Counted from the first letter of the stretch, positions 1-6,144 are shown. The stretch is 7,228 bases of DNA from Nitriliruptorales bacterium (GCA_007119305.1 SKPY01000262.1:1-7228), one strand, 5' to 3'. Numbers and translations are program-made. Notes: generated by a model not told the origin, from the letters alone.

Positions 1-101
1 ACCCAGCGGCGCGCGCCTTCGGCCACCCCCGGCACGGCCCCTCGGCTTGCCCGCCGGTTCGGTGCGCCCGCTCCGCCACCCCTTCCGGCTGCGCGGGCGA
101 G

Positions 102-107
102 TAGCCT
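102..107 (+). promoter_or_regulatory. Predicted -10 element (TAGCCT) of a leaderless promoter
   Basis: TAGCCT fits the actinobacterial TANNNT -10 pattern. It ends 7 bases before the ATG at 115, the usual distance from a -10 box to a transcription start, so the mRNA probably begins at or next to the start codon. There is no purine-rich Shine-Dalgarno site in front of the gene, which agrees with a leaderless message. No convincing -35 hexamer is visible at 17-18 bases upstream. The 100 bases before it hold no gene that I can support. Confidence 0.5.
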
Positions 108-114
108 GGCCGTG

Positions 115-951
115 ATGGAAGCACAACACCTGCAGTCACGCCCGCAGATCCTGGCGTCGACCGGGCCGCTGCTGCTGAGCCCGCTCGGCTGGGTGCTCGA
201 CGCGATCGCCGACGCGGGGTTCACGGGGGCGGAGCTCGTGCTGGCCCACAACCCCGAGACCCGCGACCCCGACAAGGTCGCCGGCTACGCCCGGGAAGCG
301 GGCCTCGACGTGCCGGCGGTCCACGGCCCGTACATGCTGCTGCTGCGCACCGTCCTCGGCTCGAAGTACGAGACGAAGACCTTGCGCTCCCTCGAGGTCG
401 CCGCAGAGCTCGGCGCGCGCACGCTCGTCGCCCATGCCCCGTTCCGCTGGGAGCGCAGCGCCCGCAGGTGGCTCGGGACCGGGGCGGCCGACGCGCGGGC
501 GGCCGAGCTGGGGATCGCGTTCGGCATGGAGAACCTCTTCCCCGTGGCCGGCCGCACCTTCTCGACCGTCGTGACCCCCGCCGAGCTCGCGCCGTTCGCA
601 CACGTCGTCTTCGACACGAGCCACTTCGCGGTCGCCGGAGTCGACCTGTTCGAGGCCTGGGACGAGCTCGGCGACCGGGTGGTCCATCTGCACGTCTCGG
701 ACAACTTCGGCGCCGGCAAGGACAGCCACGCGCCGCTCGGGACGGGCATCCTGCCGCTCGAGGAGTTCCTCGCCCACGTCGGGGCGAGCGGCTACCGGGG
801 CACGATCACCCTCGAGCTCGATTGCCGGCCCTACCTGGACACGCGCGAGAGCCTCGTCTCCTTCCTCGCCCGCGAACGCGTCAAGGCCGAGAACCTCCTC
901 GCCGGCGCTGGCCTGCCGGACGTCGCCGCCGTGGCTCCCGCCGACGCGTAA
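115..951 (+). CDS. Sugar phosphate isomerase/epimerase-like TIM-barrel protein (AP endonuclease family 2 fold)
   Basis: This 278-residue protein looks like a xylose isomerase-like TIM barrel, the fold shared by endonuclease IV, hydroxypyruvate isomerase and many sugar epimerases. These are usually soluble, divalent-metal enzymes. Visible motifs, numbered from ATG 115, are AVHGPY (His70), VAHAPF (His107), FGMEN (Glu139), FDTSH (Asp167, His170), VHLHVSD (His191, His193, Asp196), a His at 205 and ITLELD (Glu234). The Glu139, Asp167/His170, His193 and Glu234 set matches the spacing of metal ligands in this fold. A GTG at 112 is also in frame, but the -10 box position favours the ATG at 115. The length suits single-domain members (about 250-300). 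The substrate cannot be told from sequence. Endonuclease IV is less likely because its longer metal-ligand set is not evident. The next gene follows on the same strand after 95 bases. Confidence 0.85.
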   Translation: MEAQHLQSRPQILASTGPLLLSPLGWVLDAIADAGFTGAELVLAHNPETRDPDKVAGYAREAGLDVPAVHGPYMLLLRTVLGSKYETKTLRSLEVAAELGARTLVAHAPFRWERSARRWLGTGAADARAAELGIAFGMENLFPVAGRTFSTVVTPAELAPFAHVVFDTSHFAVAGVDLFEAWDELGDRVVHLHVSDNFGAGKDSHAPLGTGILPLEEFLAHVGASGYRGTITLELDCRPYLDTRESLVSFLARERVKAENLLAGAGLPDVAAVAPADA

Positions 952-1002
952 GGCTGCGGCGCGACCACGCATAGGTGCGGGCCATCGTGGGCAGGAGCAT
1001 CA

Positions 1003-1021
1003 TCGAACCCGACATGTTCGA
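1003..1021 (+). repeat. Inverted repeat in the leader of the PfpI-like gene
   Basis: TCGAAC (1003-1008) and GTTCGA (1016-1021) are perfect 6-base inverted arms around a 7-base spacer. The repeat lies 11 bases before the Shine-Dalgarno site of the next gene. It could be a small leader hairpin or a binding site for a dimeric regulator. In a GC-rich genome a 6-base arm can also arise by chance, so this is only a candidate. Confidence 0.3.
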
Positions 1022-1032
1022 CGCGCTCGACG

Positions 1033-1039
1033 AAGGAGG
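1033..1039 (+). promoter_or_regulatory. Shine-Dalgarno site that fixes the PfpI-like start
   Basis: AAGGAGG, a near-perfect anti-16S match, ends 7 bases before the ATG at 1047. This decides the start of the following gene against the longer in-frame reading from GTG 975, which has no such site and would add 24 residues unlike the family N-terminus. Confidence 0.8.
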
Positions 1040-1046
1040 CCCCGCG

Positions 1047-1568
1047 ATGGCACTGGACGACAAGAAGGCGCTCGTGCTCGCTGCGAACCTGTTCGAGGAC
1101 ACCGAGCTGCTCTACCCCAAGCTGCGGCTCGCCGAGGAGGGCATGCACGTCACCGTCGCGAGCATGGACGGCGGCCCGACGACGGGCAAGAGCGGCCACG
1201 GGCCGCTGCCGGCGGACGCGAGCGTCGAGGACGTGAAGGAAGCCGACTTCGACGTGCTCGTCATCCCCGGCGGCTTCGCACCCGACGCGTTCCGCCGCAG
1301 CGAGGCCGTACTCGAGCTCGTGCGCGCGTTCGACGCCGCCGGCAAGCCGATCGCGTTCATCTGCCACGCCGGCTGGGTGCCGATCTCGGCCGGCATCATC
1401 AAGGGCCGCCGGGCGACCAGCTTCTCCGCCATCAAGGACGACATGGTCAACGCCGGCTGCGACTGGGTCGACGAGGAGACCGTCGTGGACGGCAACCTCA
1501 TCTCGGCCCGCCACCCCGGCGACCTCGGCCCCTGGTGCAAGGCGATCATCGCCGCGCTGGAGTCGTAG
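1047..1568 (+). CDS. PfpI/DJ-1 family protein (class I glutamine amidotransferase-like)
   Basis: The 173-residue product matches the PfpI branch of the DJ-1/ThiJ superfamily in length (about 165-180) and motifs. The N-terminal strand runs into ANLFEDTELLYP, close to the ANEFEDVELIYP of archaeal PfpI and carrying Glu17 and Glu20. VIPGGFAPD lies at 72-80. The nucleophile elbow AFICHAGW puts the likely reactive Cys at 106, followed by His107. Relatives are reported as intracellular proteases, glyoxalase III or deglycase-like enzymes, and redox or stress chaperones; which applies cannot be read here. The usual ICHGP form is ICHAG, a small variation. The start at 1047 is set by AAGGAGG at 1033-1039. 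The gene follows the isomerase after 95 bases. I see no clear -10 box; TAGGTG at 972-977 lacks the final T, so it may have its own weak promoter or be cotranscribed. Confidence 0.9.
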   Translation: MALDDKKALVLAANLFEDTELLYPKLRLAEEGMHVTVASMDGGPTTGKSGHGPLPADASVEDVKEADFDVLVIPGGFAPDAFRRSEAVLELVRAFDAAGKPIAFICHAGWVPISAGIIKGRRATSFSAIKDDMVNAGCDWVDEETVVDGNLISARHPGDLGPWCKAIIAALES

Positions 1569-1594
1569 GGGCGCCTCGCCCGGGCAGCGCCCTA
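1566..1594. terminator. Hairpin between convergent genes, possible bidirectional terminator
   Basis: GGGCGC (1569-1574) pairs perfectly with GCGCCC (1587-1592) across a 12-base loop. Allowing one bulged G at 1568, the stem extends by TA/TA and takes in the stop codon of the PfpI-like gene. It sits between two convergent genes, where a shared terminator is expected. There is no T-run on either side, so it is not a classical intrinsic terminator, although many high-GC actinobacterial terminators lack one. Confidence 0.5.
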
Positions 1595-1637
1595 CCCCGC
1601 TCCGGCCACGCCGCCGCGGCCCGCCAGCCAGCCGGCG

Positions 1638-2597
1638 TCAAGACAGGCGCGGGAGGACCGCGTCGGCGACGAGCTCGAGCAGGGCGTCGTCGTCGTGCGC
1701 CAGGTGCTGGAGCATGACCCGGTCGATGCCGGCCTCGGCGTAGGCGCCGAGCCGGGCGACCGCCGCATCGGGCGTGCCGGCGACCCCGACCTCTGCCAGA
1801 CGGGCGAGGTAGTCGTCGACCGTGCGCGGCGAGCCCAGACGCTCGAGCAGGCGCGCGGCACGGTCACGCACCTCGTCGTCGGTCCGCCCGACGAGCGCCG
1901 GCGTCATGAGCGACAGCGGGATGGGCGCGCGCTCAGCAGCGGCGCAGGCGGCATCGAGCGCCGCGCGCAGCTCGCGGCAGCGTTCGGGACCGAGCAGCAT
2001 CGTGTTCCACTCGTCGGCGTAGCGCGCGGCGAGGGCCGGGGTGCGGCGGGGCCCGACACCACCGACGATGAGCCGGGGACGCGGCTCGGGCACAGGCACG
2101 AAGCGGGCGTCGTGCAGCTGCTCGAACTCGCCGTCGAAGCTGAAGCGCTCGACATCCGGGTCCCACAGGCCGCGCAGCACCTGCAGGTGCTCCTCGAGGC
2201 GCCGGAAGCGGGCGTCGAGCGCCTCGAAGGGGAAGCCGTGCTGGCGGTGCTCGCTCTCCATCCAGCCGGTGCCGAGTCCGAGCTCGATGCGGCTCGCGCC
2301 GTCGCGCGTTCCGGCCATCTCCGCGACCGTGGCGACGACCTTTGCGAGGTTGCCCGCGGGGCGGAACGTCACCGGCGTGACGAGCACACCGAGGCCGATG
2401 GCGCGCGTGTCGCGCGCGAGCCCGGCGAGGGCCGCCCACGCGTCGGTGGAGCCGGGCTCCGCGTCGCCGGCGTCGGCGCCGTAGTGGTCGCTGCGGAAGA
2501 CCGCATCGAAGCCGAGCCGCTCGGCAGTGCGCGCGACGGCGAGCTGGTCGTCGTAGGTGAGCCCGAACTGGGGCTCGAGCATGATCGCAAGGCGCAT
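1638..2597 (-). CDS. LLM-class flavin/F420-dependent oxidoreductase
   Basis: The 319-residue product is a luciferase-like monooxygenase (LLM) superfamily TIM barrel of typical length. It opens with MRLAIMLEPQFGLTYDD, then AERLGFDAVFRSDHY at about 25-39, where LLM proteins carry the cofactor/substrate-site SDH motif. Next come IGLGVLVTPVTFRPAGNLAK at 67-86, the signature IELGLGTGWMESEH at 104-117, and RLIVGGVGPRRTPALAARYA at 175-194, followed by DEWN. In actinobacteria this branch commonly uses coenzyme F420 rather than FMN, but the cofactor cannot be decided here and the substrate is unknown. The start is the ATG at 2597, directly behind a TAGGCT -10 box with no Shine-Dalgarno site. It is convergent with the PfpI-like gene (69 bases apart) and lies 323 bases downstream of the sigma-factor gene on the same strand. 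Confidence 0.9.
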   Translation of the reverse strand: MRLAIMLEPQFGLTYDDQLAVARTAERLGFDAVFRSDHYGADAGDAEPGSTDAWAALAGLARDTRAIGLGVLVTPVTFRPAGNLAKVVATVAEMAGTRDGASRIELGLGTGWMESEHRQHGFPFEALDARFRRLEEHLQVLRGLWDPDVERFSFDGEFEQLHDARFVPVPEPRPRLIVGGVGPRRTPALAARYADEWNTMLLGPERCRELRAALDAACAAAERAPIPLSLMTPALVGRTDDEVRDRAARLLERLGSPRTVDDYLARLAEVGVAGTPDAAVARLGAYAEAGIDRVMLQHLAHDDDALLELVADAVLPRLS

Positions 2598-2605
2598 GGC
2601 TGCTC

Positions 2606-2611
2606 AGCCTA
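2606..2611 (-). promoter_or_regulatory. Predicted -10 element (TAGGCT) of a leaderless promoter
   Basis: On the minus strand TAGGCT ends 8 bases before the ATG of the oxidoreductase gene, with GAGCAGCC in between. The spacing puts transcription initiation at or within a base or two of the start codon. The same arrangement (TAGCCT, 7 bases) is seen before the isomerase gene. No -35 consensus is visible. Confidence 0.5.
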
Positions 2612-2765
2612 CGGGATCTGGTCCGCGACGAGGGCTTCGGTTCGATCCGGTGCCGCCGACGGGCGGGCCATGGCACGTGCGCTCGAGGACCGAGCTGAAA
2701 CGGGCCTGCGTCGTGCGCGAACCGCGAGCTCGCCGCGGCCGATCAAGCTCCCCCATGCCGGCGCA

Positions 2766-2789
2766 GTGGCCGGGCCCGGGCCTGGCCAC
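2766..2789. repeat. 24-base near-perfect palindrome, strong hairpin
   Basis: Each 12-base half is the reverse complement of the other except one position (2772 with 2783), which can still form a G-U pair in plus-strand RNA. The outer arms are GTGGCC and GGCCAC and the centre is GGCCCGGGCC. As RNA it would fold into about 10 pairs with a CCGG loop. It begins about 130 bases beyond the stop codon of the sigma-factor gene and may end its transcript. There is no T-run, so an operator or another structured element is also possible. Confidence 0.5.
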
Positions 2790-2920
2790 ACGCCGGCACC
2801 GGTCCGTCGCTGACGACGTTCCTGCGCTGAGCCCTGCCGCTGTGCTCCTCGTACCGCCAGGCCCGTGCAGGCCGTTGCGTCAGACAGCCGCGGCAGCGCC
2901 GGTCGAGGGTGCGCGGCGTC

Positions 2921-3817
2921 TCACGCGCAGCGGGAACCGACCGTGGCCGGTATCGGGTCGGTCACCCCGTCGAGCCGGCTCCGCCACGTCGACCGGGCGC
3001 GCACCTGCGTGACGTAGGCTGCGCGGCGGCGCACTCCCGGGGCACCGGCGGCCACGTCAGGCACCGCGTCGAAGGCGCTTGCGAAGTACGCGCGGATGGC
3101 GTTCAGGGCCTCAGCCCGCAGCTGCGACACGCGCGCCTCGGACACGCCGAGCGTGGCGGCGATGTCCCGCAGGATCTCGCCGTCGAAGAAATGGCGCTCG
3201 ATGACGTTGCGCTGGTTGGGCGGCAGCAGCGCGACCGCCGTCCGGACCGTGCCCAGGAGCTCCTGCTGCTCAAGGGCCTCATCCGGCAGCCAGGCACCAT
3301 CCCGTTCCGGGACGAGCTCACCGAGCGTCGCCGCTCCCGCGTCGTCGCCGTCGGCGCGGGGAGCGTCGAGGTGCAGCAGCGTCGCCGCGTCAGCGGCCGC
3401 GCGGCGCGCGGTCACCTCAGCGACGCTGACGCCCAGCTCCGCGGCGAGCTCGGCCTGGTCGGGGCGGTGACCCGCGCGCGCTTCGAAGCGCTGCGCCGCC
3501 TGGGTGAGCTCCCGGTGCTGACGGCGCAAGCGTCTGGTCGCCCAGTCGCGCGTCCGCGTCGCGTCGATGATCGCGCCGCGGATGCGGATCGACGCGTAGC
3601 TCGCGAACGGCACGCCGGCGCCAGGGTCGTAGCGGTGGGCGGCCTCGACGAGCCCCTCGAACCCCGCGCTCCTGAGCTCCTGACGGTCGATGTGGCGGGG
3701 GTAGCGGGCCGCGAGCTCCTGCACGATGTGCTGGACGAGATAGAGGTGGTCCTCGATCAGGCGCTCCGTCTCCCGCACGTGGAGCCGGGCCTTGGCCATG
3801 GACGCTGCCGCGCGCAT
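2921..3817 (-). CDS. RNA polymerase sigma factor, FliA/WhiG (sigma-28) type
   Basis: This 298-residue protein is a group 3 sigma-70 family factor that would direct RNA polymerase to a dedicated promoter set; in FliA/WhiG relatives this is motility or sporulation. Region 2 spans about residues 20-92: LVQHIVQELAARYPRHID, then DRQELRSAGFEGLVEA, YDPGAGVPFASYASIRIRGA and TRTRDW, the last close to the LRxLDW of FliA. Region 3 runs from about 96 to 172, with a helix-turn-helix-like AELAAELGVSVAEV. Region 4 (about 188-245) has LLPPNQRNVIERHFFDGE and the helix-turn-helix DIAATLGVSEARVSQLRAEA. The start at 3817 has an AAGGGA site 5 bases upstream; ATG 3799 is an alternative. Family members are usually about 240-260 residues, and here an unrecognised Arg-rich tail of about 50 residues follows region 4. 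No flagellar gene is in the window, so a motility role is not shown. It is divergent from the hybrid kinase. Confidence 0.88.
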   Translation of the reverse strand: MRAAASMAKARLHVRETERLIEDHLYLVQHIVQELAARYPRHIDRQELRSAGFEGLVEAAHRYDPGAGVPFASYASIRIRGAIIDATRTRDWATRRLRRQHRELTQAAQRFEARAGHRPDQAELAAELGVSVAEVTARRAAADAATLLHLDAPRADGDDAGAATLGELVPERDGAWLPDEALEQQELLGTVRTAVALLPPNQRNVIERHFFDGEILRDIAATLGVSEARVSQLRAEALNAIRAYFASAFDAVPDVAAGAPGVRRRAAYVTQVRARSTWRSRLDGVTDPIPATVGSRCA

Positions 3818-3901
3818 CGTCTTCCCTTTCCGAGCGTTACGACCAGTCGCCCCCGCTGCCCTGTCGCCTCCGCTGCCCGGTAGACGCTTCGTGCGGGTTT
3901 G

Positions 3902-3924
3902 GCCCCGGCTTGAGCGCTCGGGGC
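3902..3924. repeat. Inverted repeat in the divergent intergenic region
   Basis: GCCCCG (3902-3907) and CGGGGC (3919-3924) form perfect arms around an 11-base spacer that itself contains AGCGCT. A second possible stem, GCTGGT (3923-3928) with ACTAGC (3942-3947, one G-T pair), shares two bases with the first, so the two would exclude each other if transcribed. The position, 85-107 bases upstream of the sigma start, suits an operator better than a terminator. Confidence 0.35.
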
Positions 3925-4110
3925 TGGTTTGAACGAAAGGGACTAGCAGCGCCTCACGAAGTGGCTACGCAGGCATGGGCCGCAGGTGCGCCCGGGGCCA
4001 GGCAGGGTGACCCGGACGGACCAGTCCGCCGGTGACGGTGCCGCTTCGCGCTGCAGCCGCAGGTTCGGACTTCCGCAAGCGGCGGGGTGGGGGAGCCGTG
4101 GCCGATTGGG

Positions 4111-4116
4111 TACGCT
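4111..4116 (+). promoter_or_regulatory. Predicted -10 element (TACGCT) for the hybrid kinase
   Basis: TACGCT fits TANNNT. Initiation about 7 bases downstream (near 4123) would give a leader of about 20 bases that still includes the purine-rich ribosome site at 4131-4140. This supports the start at 4143 over upstream in-frame starts at 4032 or 4119. No -35 consensus is visible. Confidence 0.4.
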
Positions 4117-4130
4117 CGATGCCGCCCACC

Positions 4131-4140
4131 GAGGGGGGAG
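4131..4140 (+). promoter_or_regulatory. Ribosome binding site that decides the kinase start
   Basis: GAGGGGGGAG, ending 2 bases before ATG 4143, contains a GGGGAG core near the usual spacing. The longer reading from 4032 adds 37 residues of basic, Gly-rich sequence with no PAS similarity, so it is probably not translated. Confidence 0.6.
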
Positions 4141-4142
4141 GC

Positions 4143-6050
4143 ATGGCCGACCCACACCTGCGGTCCGTGCTCGAGGCCCTGCCCGACGCCGCGATCGTCT
4201 ACGTCGCCGTGCGCGAACACGGCCGGATCGTCGACCTGCGCTACGAGGCCGTGAACGCCCAGGCCGCGCAGGTCATCAGCCGCCGGCGCGAGGACCTCGA
4301 GGGCCACCGCCTGCTCGAGCTGCTGCCTGCCCACCGCGACTCCGGTCTGTTCGCCCACTACGTCGCGGTCGTGGAGACCGGAACGCCGTTCACCGCGGAC
4401 GAGCAGCTCTACCGGGACGAGCACCTCGACGGCTGGTACCGCATCCACGCGACCCGTTGGGGCGACGGGCTGCTCGTGATCTTCTGCGACGTGACTGCCG
4501 AGCGCAACGCGCGCGAGCGCGCCCGGCAGGCCCGCGACCAGGCCGAGCAGGTGCTCGCGAGCATCGACGACGCCGTCTGCCAGCTCGATGCGGGCTGGCG
4601 CTTCACCTACTTGAACGCCGCGGCGCGGCGCGTACTGGATGCCGAGTTCGGGTCCGTGTTGGGCCGCGACATCCGGGAGGTGTTCCCGGCGACGATCGGT
4701 TCGAACTTGGAGCGTCGCACCCGCCAAGCCATCGAGCAGCAGACCAGCGCCGAGTTCGAGGCCTACTACCCGGAGCCCCTGCACACCTGGTACTGGGTCC
4801 GCGTTGCGCCCACGCCGGACGGCGGGTTCACGCTGTACGCCACGGACATCACCGCGCGCAAGCACAGCGAGGAGCAACGGCTCCGTCAGCAGCGGCTCAC
4901 GAGCCTCGGCGGCCTCGCCGGCGGCGTCGCCCACGACTTCAACAACCTCCTCACGGTCATCTACGGCCACACCGCGCTGCTGCGACCGCAGTGCGGGCCC
5001 GAGGCCACGCCTCACCTCGAGGCGATCGCCCACGCCGCGGAGCAGGGCAGCGAGCTCACGCGCCGGCTCCTCGCCTTCGGCCGGGAGCAGGTCCTGCGCC
5101 CACGGCGGTTGCGGCTTGCGAGCGTGGTGCGTCGACTCGAGCCACTGCTGGCTCGCCTGCTCAGCGGTGAGCTGACCCTGCGGGTCGTGCTCGGCGCCGA
5201 CGACGACTGGGTGCGGGCGGACACCGCCCAGCTCGAGCAGGTGCTGCTCAACCTCGTCACCAATGCCCGCGACGCCATGCCACACGGCGGCACGCTCGAC
5301 CTCGCCGTCGACACCGTCGTGCTGCCCCCGGTCGACGACGGCGACGGCGACCTCGCACCTGGCCGCTACGCGCGGCTGCGCGTGGCCGACACCGGCATCG
5401 GCATGGACCAAGCCACGCTCGAACGGGCTCTTGACCCCTTCTTCAGCACCAAGGACCCCGACGCCGGCAGCGGCTTCGGGCTGGCGAGCGCGTACGGGTT
5501 CGTCGTGCAGAGCGGCGGCACGCTCACGCTGGACTCCGAGCCGGGCGTCGGCACCACCGCCACGGTGCTGCTGCCGCTCGCGCCGCATGCACCCGCCGCG
5601 GGGGCGGAGGAGCCCCTGCCGTCCGCGGAGTCTGCGTTGCACCCGACAGCTGGCGGGCCCAGCGTGGCCGGGGCCGGCGGGGTCGTCCTGCTCGTCGACG
5701 ACCACGACGCGGTCCGCGCCACCGCCGCCGAGCTGCTCGAGGCCGTGGGCTACGAGGTGCTCGCGGCGGCGAACGCCGCGCAGGCGCTGGAGCTCGCCGA
5801 CGCCCACGACGGCACGATCCACCTGCTGCTGACCGACCTCGTCATGCCCGGCATGCGTGGACACGAGCTCGCGCGGGAGCTCGTCGCCCGGCGCCCGGGG
5901 CTGCGCGTCCTCGTGATGTCCGGCTACGCCGAGCGGGGGGTGCTCGAGCAGGCCGGTGCGGACCTGCCGCTGCTGACCAAGCCGTTCGCCCGCGCGGACC
6001 TCCTCGAGCGCGTCGCTACCACGATGACGGGCCCGCCATTGCGGGTGTGA
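4143..6050 (+). CDS. Hybrid sensor histidine kinase, PAS-PAS-HisKA-HATPase-receiver
   Basis: The 635-residue protein senses a signal, autophosphorylates on His and passes phosphate to its own receiver. Two PAS-type domains lie at about 1-118 and 132-238; each ends in a typical exit motif (FCDVTAERNARE, YATDITARKHSEE). The dimerisation/phosphoacceptor helix has GGVAHDFNNLL with His264. The ATPase domain shows the N box NLVTNARDAM (Asn374), G1 DTGIGM (416-421), F box FFSTK (433-437) and G2 GSGFGLASAYG (442-452). After a Pro/Ala-rich linker (about 480-512) comes a receiver with acidic pair Asp519-Asp520, phosphoacceptor Asp565 in TDLVMPGM, Ser593 and Lys613 in TKPF. All key residues are present, so both halves should be active. 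The order resembles CckA-like kinases. No transmembrane segment is visible, so it is probably cytoplasmic. There is no LOV cysteine motif, and the PAS ligand is unknown. No Hpt or separate regulator is nearby. Confidence 0.93.
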   Translation: MADPHLRSVLEALPDAAIVYVAVREHGRIVDLRYEAVNAQAAQVISRRREDLEGHRLLELLPAHRDSGLFAHYVAVVETGTPFTADEQLYRDEHLDGWYRIHATRWGDGLLVIFCDVTAERNARERARQARDQAEQVLASIDDAVCQLDAGWRFTYLNAAARRVLDAEFGSVLGRDIREVFPATIGSNLERRTRQAIEQQTSAEFEAYYPEPLHTWYWVRVAPTPDGGFTLYATDITARKHSEEQRLRQQRLTSLGGLAGGVAHDFNNLLTVIYGHTALLRPQCGPEATPHLEAIAHAAEQGSELTRRLLAFGREQVLRPRRLRLASVVRRLEPLLARLLSGELTLRVVLGADDDWVRADTAQLEQVLLNLVTNARDAMPHGGTLDLAVDTVVLPPVDDGDGDLAPGRYARLRVADTGIGMDQATLERALDPFFSTKDPDAGSGFGLASAYGFVVQSGGTLTLDSEPGVGTTATVLLPLAPHAPAAGAEEPLPSAESALHPTAGGPSVAGAGGVVLLVDDHDAVRATAAELLEAVGYEVLAAANAAQALELADAHDGTIHLLLTDLVMPGMRGHELARELVARRPGLRVLVMSGYAERGVLEQAGADLPLLTKPFARADLLERVATTMTGPPLRV

Positions 6051-6077
6051 GCGCGCCCGACCGTCCCGGCGCGGGCG
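6032..6077 (+). terminator. Two hairpins at the end of the kinase gene
   Basis: The first, CCCGC-CATT-GCGGG (6032-6045), is a perfect 5-pair stem with a 4-base loop just inside the stop codon. The second pairs CGCCCG (6054-6059) with CGGGCG (6072-6077) and nests an inner CCG-TCC-CGG stem at 6061-6069. The convergent membrane-protein gene ends 67 bases beyond. No T-run follows, so factor-independent termination is plausible but not certain. Confidence 0.45.
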
Positions 6078-6144
6078 GTGGCAGGCACGCCGGGAGTCCG
6101 CCTCAGGGGCGCGTGGGGTTCCCGGGCCAGCCCGCAGCGGCGGT

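Larger units (their letters stand above)
2598..2920. other. Gene-free stretch between the sigma-factor and oxidoreductase genes
   Basis: Short open frames occur on both strands here, but none has a start site, a codon pattern or a protein sequence that I can support. What I see is the predicted -10 box of the oxidoreductase gene at its left end (2606-2611) and a long palindrome at 2766-2789. The stretch probably holds the 3' end of the sigma-factor transcript and the promoter of the oxidoreductase gene. Confidence 0.5.
3818..4142. other. Divergent control region between sigma factor and hybrid kinase
   Basis: These 325 bases hold no gene that I can support. They contain an AAGGGA ribosome site for the sigma gene (minus strand, 3823-3828), overlapping potential stems at 3902-3924 and 3923-3947, a perfect 12-base palindrome CGGACCAGTCCG at 4017-4028, and the predicted promoter and ribosome site of the kinase (4111-4140). 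No TANNNT -10 box stands out for the sigma gene. On the minus strand TCAA (3913-3910) is followed after 15 bases by GCACGAAG, which only weakly resembles the sigma-28 pattern TAAA-N15-GCCGATAA. Confidence 0.5.

Noticed and set aside
975..1046. Upstream extension of the PfpI-like protein from GTG 975
   Set aside because: No ribosome site lies before it, the added residues are unlike the family, and AAGGAGG is well spaced for ATG 1047.
2639..2648. GGTTCGATCC, like the T-loop of a tRNA
   Set aside because: The flanking bases do not form the 5-pair T stem, and no acceptor, D or anticodon arm can be placed on either strand.
1695..2813. Long plus-strand open frame opposite the oxidoreductase
   Set aside because: It is a stop-poor shadow of the LLM gene, with no recognisable domain and no ribosome site.
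3924..3950. GAACGAAAGGGAC resembles part of the cyclic di-GMP-I (GEMM) riboswitch
   Set aside because: The bases around GAAA do not pair, the GGGACGCAAAGCC-like segment is absent, and the predicted kinase promoter lies downstream, so it would not be in that mRNA.
4032..4142. Upstream extension of the hybrid kinase from an earlier start
   Set aside because: It has no ribosome site, adds basic Gly-rich sequence outside the PAS domain, and overlaps the predicted promoter.
3954..5864. Very long open frame antisense to the hybrid kinase
   Set aside because: In GC-rich genes with G/C-ending codons, stop codons are rare on the opposite strand. The frame encodes low-complexity sequence without domains, while the plus-strand frame has every kinase motif.
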